Shown here in pieces: positions 8,172-13,505 of a stretch of 13,505 bases of DNA. The DNA comes from Candidatus Desantisbacteria bacterium CG2_30_40_21. Lineage in GTDB: Bacteria > UBA9089 > CG2-30-40-21. Made by a program: the position numbers and the translations under genes. The stretch covers positions 1 to 13,505 of the forward strand of contig MNYI01000206.1 in assembly GCA_001873945.1 (NCBI GenBank). The letters are read 5' to 3'. Each line of letters begins with the position of its first letter. The first letter of the stretch is position 1. The notes below the pieces were generated by a model that was not told the origin of the DNA, searched no databases, and saw nothing but the letters and a program-made list of their open reading frames with translations.

Positions 8172-9395
8172 ATGCAAGATATTCTGATAATTGGTGGCGG
8201 AATCAGTGGCATAACCACTGCGGTTGAAGCAGCTGAAACAGGGTACAATGTTACCTTGCTTGAAAAGAATCCATACCTTGGTGGTAGGGTTATCCAGATG
8301 AATCGCTATTTTCCAAAGCTCTGCCCACCATACTGTGGGATGGAGATAAACCTGAAACGCATCAGGACAAATAATAAGATCAAGCATTACACCCTGACAG
8401 AGGTACAAAATATCACAGGGAATGAAGGGAATTACGAGGTAACACTTAAGATTAATCCGCGAAAAGTTACTGAAAAGTGTACTGCTTGTGGGGAATGTTC
8501 TGCATCATGTCCAATTGAAAGGAAGGATGATTTCAACCTTGGGTTGAATACTACTAAGGCTGTGTATCTGCCACATGAACTTGCCTTTCCATATCGATTC
8601 GTTGTTGATACAAAAGCCTGTATAAAATGTGGGGCATGTGTTGAGGCGTGCAAGTATGGGGCAATTGACCTGAACATGCAGGCTGAAACAATCAAGCTAA
8701 AGGTTGGTTCAATTGTTATGGCTACCGGCTGGCAGCCCTATGATGCCTCAAAAATTGATAACCTTGGCTTTGGCAAATATAAGGATGTAATTACCAACAT
8801 GATGATGGAGCGGCTGGCTGCCCCAAATGGTCCAACCCAGGGCAAAATCATCCGTCCATCGGACCAAAAGGAGCCAAAAAAGGTTGCATTTGTCCAGTGT
8901 GCCGGCTCTCGTGATGAAAATCACCTGCCGTATTGCTCGGCTGTGTGTTGTCTTGCCTCCCTGAAACAAATTACCTATGTGCGAGAGAATATTCCTGATT
9001 CTGAGGCGTTTATGTTCTACATTGATGTACGGACTCCGGGTAAGTATGAGGAGTTTTACACCAAAGTCAAGGGTGATGAAAGGGTTCACCTTATCAAGGG
9101 TAAGGTGGCTTCAATTGAACAGGATGGAGACAGCTTGACTGTTGAGGCTGAGGATATTTTGTCCGGGAATAAGTTAAGGGTAGTTGTTGACATGGTGGTT
9201 TTAGCCTGCGGTATGCAGCCAACAAATGGAACATTGAATAATATTAGCCGCGATCAAAATGGATTTATCAGTCAGGTGCAGGGAAATGGCATTTATGCTG
9301 CTGGTGTGGCCAGAAAGCCGGCAGATGTATCTTCATCTGTTCAGGATGCAACTGGTTGTGCTTTGAAGGCGATTCAGAGTGTGGTGAGGGGGTAA
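8172..9395 (+). CDS. qmoA: QmoA, HdrA-like flavoprotein subunit of the Qmo complex
   Basis: A 407-residue cytoplasmic HdrA-like FAD subunit of the quinone-interacting membrane-bound oxidoreductase, which links the menaquinone pool to APS reductase in sulfate reducers. Start ATG 8172 lies eight bases after GGAGG (8159-8163). Visible features: an N-terminal FAD Rossmann motif GGGISG (8-13) with Glu31 and LGGR (37-39), and CPPYC (51-55). Two ferredoxin-type [4Fe-4S] motifs follow, C103-x2-C106-x2-C109-x3-C113 and C150-x2-C153-x2-C156-x3-C160. The HdrA-type cluster motif is C243-x11-C255-x3-C259-C260 in CAGSRDENHLPYC. A second dinucleotide-fold motif ends in GIYAAGVA (373-380). Length matches known QmoA (about 400-415). 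It is the first gene of a tight operon, with its stop two bases before the qmoB start. A generic HdrA-like protein is the alternative, but qmoB and qmoC downstream make the Qmo call strong. Confidence 0.92.
   Translation: MQDILIIGGGISGITTAVEAAETGYNVTLLEKNPYLGGRVIQMNRYFPKLCPPYCGMEINLKRIRTNNKIKHYTLTEVQNITGNEGNYEVTLKINPRKVTEKCTACGECSASCPIERKDDFNLGLNTTKAVYLPHELAFPYRFVVDTKACIKCGACVEACKYGAIDLNMQAETIKLKVGSIVMATGWQPYDASKIDNLGFGKYKDVITNMMMERLAAPNGPTQGKIIRPSDQKEPKKVAFVQCAGSRDENHLPYCSAVCCLASLKQITYVRENIPDSEAFMFYIDVRTPGKYEEFYTKVKGDERVHLIKGKVASIEQDGDSLTVEAEDILSGNKLRVVVDMVVLACGMQPTNGTLNNISRDQNGFISQVQGNGIYAAGVARKPADVSSSVQDATGCALKAIQSVVRG
9387..9392 (+). promoter_or_regulatory. Ribosome-binding site that sets the qmoB start
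   Basis: AGGGGG at 9387-9392, inside the last codons of qmoA, lies five bases before ATG 9398. It supports 9398 as the start over the upstream in-frame TTG at 9356, which would overlap qmoA by 40 bases, add 14 non-homologous residues and has no good site. Confidence 0.7.
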
Positions 9396-9397
9396 TT

Positions 9398-11632
9398 ATG
9401 GATAAGAAATTAGGTGTTTATATTTGCAGCGGTTGTGGGATTGGGGATAGCCTTGACATAGAAAAATTAACAAAAATAGCTACTAAGACATACAAGGTGC
9501 CTGTGTGTCAAACACATGCCTGTCTTTGTAGCCGTGATGGGGTAAATATAATTAATAAGGATTGTGAGGCTGAAGGGGTAAATACTATTGTTATTGCTGC
9601 CTGCTCTTTGCGGGCAAATCAGGGTGTATTTGCCTTTGGCAATGATAGAATTGTAGAAAGGGTGAATTTGAGAGAGCATGTGATCTGGAGTCAACCGGCA
9701 AAGAATGAAGATACTCAGATGATGGCTGAAGACTACCTGCGAATGGGTATTGTTAAGGCACAAAAGGCTCAACTTCTGGATCCATATAAGCCTGCGGAAG
9801 AGATAAGCAGGATAGTGATGGTTGTTGGCGGCGGGATAACCGGTATAACCGCTGCCCTGAACGCTGCAAAGGCTGGGGTTGAGGTAGTGCTTGTGGAAAA
9901 ACAGGACAATCTTGGTGGATTCTCAAGCAAGCTACACAAACACTTCCCAATAAATCCGCCATACCAAGACCTGCAAACACCGCCACATGAGGCAATGATC
10001 AAGGAAATTAAGGCAAATTCAAGGATAAGGGTATATACAGATGCAAAGATTGAAAAGATTACCGGTGCACCCGGATTGTTTGTCGTATCATTGAAGCAGA
10101 AAAGCGAGATTGTACAGTTTCGTGTAGGAGCAATTGTTCTGGCTGCCGGATTTGTGCCTTATGATGCAACTAAACTCACGCACCTTGGTTTTGGCGTATC
10201 GAAAAATGTGATTACTAATGTACAGATGGAGGAGTTGGCAAAAAATGGCAAAATACTCCGACCATCTGATGGCAAGCAGGCGAAAAACATTGCTTTTATC
10301 CAGTGTGCTGGCTCTCGAGATAAGGATCATCTGCCATATTGCTCAAGCCATTGCTGTATGTCGTCGTTAAAACAAGCATTGTACATCAGGCAACAAGATA
10401 CAAATGCAGCGGCTTATATCTTTTATAAAGACATGCGTACCATGGGACAGCATGAGGATTTTTATGTCCGTGCACAAGAGGATGAGGGGATATTTTTGAC
10501 CAAGGGTGAGGTAGTTAGTGTGCAACCTGTGGCAGGGGATAAATTGATAATCACGGTTGAGGATACACTCCTTGGGAAAAGCATTCAGGTTGAGGCAGAC
10601 ATGGTTGTTCTGGCTACAGGTATGATGCCGGCAACAGGCATAAAGATTGAGGTTGAAGAGACAATAACATGTAATCCTGAGCAATGCAAACCAGAGGATA
10701 TTGCTGTACCAAGTGATGTCATCATCCCATCAGATATTTTGAATCTTGAATACAGACAAGGCACGGAAATACCACAACTAAAATATGGATTCCCTGATTC
10801 ACACTTCATCTGCTTTCCGTATGAGACCCGGAGGACAGGAATATATGCCGCAGGTTGTGTCCGTCATCCCATGGATATTGGGGCATGTATAGATGATGCA
10901 ACAGGTGCAGCACTTAAGGCAATTCAGTGTATTGAACTTACCAGCCAGGGCAAGGCTGTTCACCCAAGGGTTGGGGATATGAGTTACCCTGATTTCTTTA
11001 TGCAAAGGTGTACACAATGTAAGCGATGCACGGATGAGTGTCCATTTGGGGCAATTAATGAGGACGAAAAATTTAACCCATTGCCAAACCCAACAAGGTG
11101 CAGACGGTGCGGGACATGTATGGGAGCTTGCCCGGAAAGGATTATTAGTTTCAAGGATTACTCCATTGATATTATTTCCTCCATGATGAAGGCAATTGAA
11201 GTACCGGAGGAGGATGAGGAGAAACCAAGGGTTCTTGTTTTTATGTGCGAAAATGATGCTGTGCCAGCTTTAGATATGGCTGGGGCAAAACGACTCAAGC
11301 TTAGCCCTTATATTCGGGTTATACCGGTGCGATGTCTTGGTTCTGTCCATCTTGTCTGGATAACAGATGCCCTGTCCAAGGGGATTGATGGGATAATATT
11401 GATCGGGTGTAAGCATGGTGATGATTATCAATGCCATTTTGTTAAGGGAAGTGAATTGGCAAGCATTAGATTGAGCAAGGTTAAGGAGACATTGGATAGA
11501 TTGCGGCTTGAATCTGAACGGGTAAAGATGGTTGAGCTGTCTATAAACGAGTACTCTCTGCTTCCAGGGATATTTAGTGAGTTTATGGAAACGATGGAGA
11601 AGGTGGGACCCAATCCATTCAAAGGTTTTTAA
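9398..11632 (+). CDS. qmoB: QmoB, HdrA/MvhD-like flavo-iron-sulfur subunit of the Qmo complex
   Basis: A 744-residue cytoplasmic subunit with the QmoB architecture, an HdrA-like flavoprotein fused to an MvhD-like domain; it is thought to handle electron transfer to the soluble partner. ATG 9398 is chosen because it follows qmoA by two bases and MDKKLGVYICSGCG matches the usual start. Residues 1-125 form an N-terminal HdrA-type domain (C10, C13, C37, C42, C44). The FAD motif GGGITG is at 144-149. The HdrA cluster motif is C303-x11-C315-x3-C319-C320. Two ferredoxin motifs lie at C538-x2-C541-x2-C544-x3-C548 and C568-x2-C571-x2-C574-x3-C578. The MvhD-like C-terminal domain, from about 610, carries Cys617, Cys646, Cys671 and Cys679, including GCKHGDDYQCHFVKGSELA. 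Length is close to known QmoB. The flavin module is paralogous to QmoA. A 44-base gap with a palindrome separates it from qmoC. Confidence 0.93.
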   Translation: MDKKLGVYICSGCGIGDSLDIEKLTKIATKTYKVPVCQTHACLCSRDGVNIINKDCEAEGVNTIVIAACSLRANQGVFAFGNDRIVERVNLREHVIWSQPAKNEDTQMMAEDYLRMGIVKAQKAQLLDPYKPAEEISRIVMVVGGGITGITAALNAAKAGVEVVLVEKQDNLGGFSSKLHKHFPINPPYQDLQTPPHEAMIKEIKANSRIRVYTDAKIEKITGAPGLFVVSLKQKSEIVQFRVGAIVLAAGFVPYDATKLTHLGFGVSKNVITNVQMEELAKNGKILRPSDGKQAKNIAFIQCAGSRDKDHLPYCSSHCCMSSLKQALYIRQQDTNAAAYIFYKDMRTMGQHEDFYVRAQEDEGIFLTKGEVVSVQPVAGDKLIITVEDTLLGKSIQVEADMVVLATGMMPATGIKIEVEETITCNPEQCKPEDIAVPSDVIIPSDILNLEYRQGTEIPQLKYGFPDSHFICFPYETRRTGIYAAGCVRHPMDIGACIDDATGAALKAIQCIELTSQGKAVHPRVGDMSYPDFFMQRCTQCKRCTDECPFGAINEDEKFNPLPNPTRCRRCGTCMGACPERIISFKDYSIDIISSMMKAIEVPEEDEEKPRVLVFMCENDAVPALDMAGAKRLKLSPYIRVIPVRCLGSVHLVWITDALSKGIDGIILIGCKHGDDYQCHFVKGSELASIRLSKVKETLDRLRLESERVKMVELSINEYSLLPGIFSEFMETMEKVGPNPFKGF

Positions 11633-11635
11633 TGT

Positions 11636-11659
11636 GTAGCACAGACATTCCTGTCTGTG
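11636..11659 (+). repeat. REP-like palindrome, copy 3, inside the qmoB-qmoC gap
   Basis: GTAG at 11636-11639, one base, then ACAGACATTCCTGTCTGT at 11641-11658. The stem extends to CACAGACA/TGTCTGTG (11640-11659) around a TTCC loop. It is the only copy inside an operon, four bases after the qmoB stop and upstream of the qmoC ribosome-binding site AGGAGG (11664-11669). REP hairpins inside operons are known to protect upstream mRNA or damp downstream expression in enterics; such an effect here is inference. Confidence 0.87.
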
Positions 11660-11676
11660 TATGAGGAGGCTAAAAA

Positions 11677-12783
11677 ATGGCAGATATAATCAAGCCAGAC
11701 CTAAGTGTAGTCAAGCAAATAATCTCATCCGGTGGTGAATCACTGAAAAAGTGCTACCAGTGTGCCACATGCTCAGTTGTATGCAAACTTTCACCTGATG
11801 ATAGCCCATTTCCGAGAAAGGAGATGATCAATGCTCAGTGGGGATTAAAGGATAAATTAGTAAGTGACCCGGATATCTGGCTCTGTCACCAATGCGGTGA
11901 TTGTACGGCATATTGTCCTCGGGGAGCAAAGCCTGGTGAGGTAATAGGGGCAATCCGAAAAATGACCATTGGACACTATGCCTTTCCCGAATTTCTGGCA
12001 ACAATGGTTGGTAATATAAAATACTTGCCATTGCTTATTGCTTTTCCTGTGTTGTTTCTTCTGGCTGTACTTGGAGCCACAGGGCATTTGCATATCCCTG
12101 AAGGCGAGATAGTATTTGGTCACCTTATGCCTCATACCATTATTGATGCGGTATTTGTTCCGGTATTTATGTTTGCTGCCATAGTGTTTGCTGGCGGGGT
12201 ATTGCGATTCTGGAAGAATATTCATGGTCAATGTAACGGTAAATGCAGTTTTGCGTCCATTATTCCAGCCCTTATCTCAGTAAAACTGGAGATATTAGCA
12301 CACAATAGATTCAGGAAATGTGAGGTAAACAAGGGAAGAGCCATTGCTCATATGGGGGTTTTGTATGGATTTATCGGGCTTGCCATTACAACGGCATTGG
12401 CTGTATTCTATCTGTATATACTTGATCGGCATTCACCATATCCATTAAACTCGCCACTGAAGATAATTGGCAATATTAGTGCCATAGCCCTTCTGGTTGG
12501 CATTACCCTGATGGTTATCAATCGATTCAAGGTCAAGGCACAGGCAGGTATTGGCAGTTACTTTGACTGGCTATTTATTTGGGTAATCTATACTGTAGTG
12601 CTATCCGGCATACTTTCTGAAGTAACAAGACTACTGGGTATAGCCATGATTGCCTATCCCATCTATTTCCTTCATCTTGTTTCTGTTTTTTTCCTCTTCT
12701 TTTATGCCCCTTATTCCAAATTGGCACACATGGTTTATCGAACAATAGCTATGGTTTATGCAAGGAAAGCAGGAAGAGATTGA
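11677..12783 (+). CDS. qmoC: QmoC, membrane-bound HdrC/HdrE-like subunit of the Qmo complex
   Basis: A 368-residue membrane anchor, a fusion of an HdrC-like iron-sulfur domain with an HdrE/NarI-like cytochrome b domain. It should exchange electrons with menaquinone through heme b and pass them to QmoA/QmoB. Start ATG 11677 lies seven bases after AGGAGG (11664-11669). Residues 1-100 carry two [4Fe-4S] motifs: C26-x2-C29-x2-C32-x3-C36 and C70-x2-C73-x2-C76-x3-C80. About six hydrophobic segments follow, near 116-134, 157-176, 223-249, 263-283, 297-318 and 324-345. Candidate heme-ligand histidines include H153, H209, H225, H333 and H351; I cannot say which bind. Length is close to known QmoC (about 370-390). 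It is the last operon gene; beyond its stop I see no terminator before the convergent transposase. Confidence 0.92.
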   Translation: MADIIKPDLSVVKQIISSGGESLKKCYQCATCSVVCKLSPDDSPFPRKEMINAQWGLKDKLVSDPDIWLCHQCGDCTAYCPRGAKPGEVIGAIRKMTIGHYAFPEFLATMVGNIKYLPLLIAFPVLFLLAVLGATGHLHIPEGEIVFGHLMPHTIIDAVFVPVFMFAAIVFAGGVLRFWKNIHGQCNGKCSFASIIPALISVKLEILAHNRFRKCEVNKGRAIAHMGVLYGFIGLAITTALAVFYLYILDRHSPYPLNSPLKIIGNISAIALLVGITLMVINRFKVKAQAGIGSYFDWLFIWVIYTVVLSGILSEVTRLLGIAMIAYPIYFLHLVSVFFLFFYAPYSKLAHMVYRTIAMVYARKAGRD

Positions 12784-12876
12784 TGTTTCATCCTGTCCAA
12801 CGAATATGAATATTGTAATTGACTGGTGGCACATTTGGGGGAAACGCATCTAATTTTGCCGGATATTTTCCACCCA
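12784..12876. other. Short gap between qmoC and the transposase
   Basis: These 93 bases separate the 3' ends of two convergent genes. I see no strong hairpin followed by a T-run and no REP-like palindrome, so how qmo transcription ends here is not visible. Confidence 0.5.
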
Positions 12877-13434
12877 CTAACCTCCGCCAGCGGGGACAAG
12901 GCAACCTTCCTTCCCCCCTAAGACTAACCCTTCTAATCTCATCACAAAAGATTCATTTTCAGCAGGATACCCTGTATTTGTGCAGTCCCTAATCCCTTTT
13001 ACATGACTTAATGCACTTGACCATGGATAATCTTCCCCTTGATTCACCAATCCTGCACGAACAGGATTTCTCTCTACATATCGTATCGCTGTGTAAAGAT
13101 GAACTTCATGCAATGGACAAGGATAAAATCGTCCTTGCCATAAATGTCCTCTCTTTCCTGTCTTCTCATTGTGATATTGAGAATACCGCATATGTGCTTG
13201 ATTAAATGTCTTCGCCAATGAATCTGTATCACTTGGCACAACAATAAAATGTACATGGTTGTCCATTAAACAATATGCCCATACCTTAAGCCCATATCTT
13301 TCACTGTATTCCTTTATCCATGACAAATATTGTACCCGATCATTGTTGGTATCAAATACTATTTGCCTATAATTACCTCTCTGAGTAAGATGATGCGGTA
13401 TGTTTGGTACGATAATTCTTGCCATTCTTGCCAT
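12877..13434 (-). CDS. REP-associated tyrosine transposase (RAYT, Y1/HUH), lacking its C-terminal linker
   Basis: A 185-residue Y1_Tnp-family (PF01797) single-strand DNA transposase, a domesticated relative of IS200/IS605 TnpA that acts on hairpin (REP) DNA. Visible features: IPHHLTQRGN (12-21), the metal-binding HUH pair as HVH (60-62) in MDNHVHFIVVP, GHLWQGRF (96-103), and the catalytic Tyr119 in YVERNPVRAG, then WSSALSHV (138-145). Family members of this subgroup usually carry about 35-40 more residues between WSSA-x-x-H-x-x-G-x-x-D and the TRTGRPLG-like tail. Here the chain passes from IRD (148-150) straight to TNTGYPAENESF (152-163), so an internal deletion is likely; the catalytic core is intact. 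The end (GCLVPAGGG) is read through a GGGGACA terminal repeat. The start at Met1 or Met4 is undecided, since no clear ribosome-binding site precedes either. The gene stands alone, with no IS partner gene. Confidence 0.88.
   Translation of the reverse strand: MARMARIIVPNIPHHLTQRGNYRQIVFDTNNDRVQYLSWIKEYSERYGLKVWAYCLMDNHVHFIVVPSDTDSLAKTFNQAHMRYSQYHNEKTGKRGHLWQGRFYPCPLHEVHLYTAIRYVERNPVRAGLVNQGEDYPWSSALSHVKGIRDCTNTGYPAENESFVMRLEGLVLGGKEGCLVPAGGG
12891..12898 (+). repeat. CGGGGACA terminal-like repeat at the 3' end of the transposase gene
   Basis: CGGGGACA at 12891-12898 is exactly inverted at 13486-13493 (TGTCCCCG), so a short inverted pair brackets the transposase gene. The inner copy overlaps the last codons of the gene. 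GGGGACA-type ends often accompany this transposase group, but an 8-bp match alone is weak. Confidence 0.4.
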
Positions 13435-13485
13435 AATAAATAAATATTACCATATAAATCTTCTCTTGTCAAGAAAAACGGGCGC

Positions 13486-13493
13486 TGTCCCCG
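13486..13493 (-). repeat. CGGGGACA terminal-like repeat beyond the 5' end of the transposase gene
   Basis: TGTCCCCG here is the inverted partner of 12891-12898. It sits in a GC-rich end of the window (13479-13505) that is unlike the AT-rich upstream flank, as if a separate element begins or ends here. The window stops before its outer limit can be seen. Confidence 0.4.
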
Positions 13494-13505
13494 GTTTTCC
13501 CCCGG

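Noticed and set aside
9356..9397. Upstream TTG start giving a QmoB 14 residues longer
   Set aside because: It overlaps qmoA, adds residues with no family match and lacks a ribosome-binding site; ATG 9398 has one and matches the family start.
8172..12783. Methanogen-type HdrABC heterodisulfide reductase
   Set aside because: There is no HdrB or any CCG-domain protein. The QmoB-MvhD-like fusion and the HdrC/HdrE fusion are the Qmo arrangement.

Overview
The window is AT-rich, gene-dense DNA from what looks like a diderm, anaerobic, probably uncultivated bacterium. Three things point that way. It encodes a PorV/UPF0164-type outer-membrane protein and a giant secreted multi-Ig protein with a T9SS/FlgD-like C-terminal domain. 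It encodes a complete qmoABC operon, the quinone-linked electron-transfer module of dissimilatory sulfur metabolism. Its intergenic spaces carry small palindromic repeats of the kind common in environmental candidate-phylum genomes. I cannot assign a phylum from the sequence alone.

Layout, left to right: the 3' end of an unidentified gene (1-116); a palindromic repeat (copy 1); a 1981-residue secreted repeat protein (194-6139); a partly duplicated palindromic repeat (copy 2); a frameshifted Uma2-family nuclease gene (6255-6822); a PorV/UPF0164-like outer-membrane protein gene (6843-7796); a 375-bp non-coding stretch full of 9-nt-periodic CACGAA-type repeats and large imperfect inverted repeats (7797-8171); qmoA, qmoB and qmoC (8172-12783), with palindrome copy 3 in the qmoB-qmoC gap; and, on the minus strand, a REP-associated tyrosine (Y1/HUH) transposase, RAYT (12877-13434), that lacks its usual C-terminal linker. 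All genes except the transposase are on the plus strand.

How the genes work together. QmoA, QmoB and QmoC should form one membrane complex moving electrons between the menaquinone pool and a cytoplasmic partner, classically APS reductase. The partner genes aprBA and sat are not in the window. The giant protein and the PorV-like protein fit a cargo and outer-membrane shuttle pair of a type-9-like secretion route.

The most interesting signal is the palindrome family. Three intergenic sites carry GTAG, one base, then an 18-nt near-perfect palindrome (ACAGACATTCCTGTCTGT or a one-base variant). This is the GTAG-plus-hairpin architecture that RAYT transposases recognise in REP elements, and a RAYT gene lies in the same window. 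This may be a REP/RAYT system in a lineage where it is little described. The link between this transposase and these repeats is inference.
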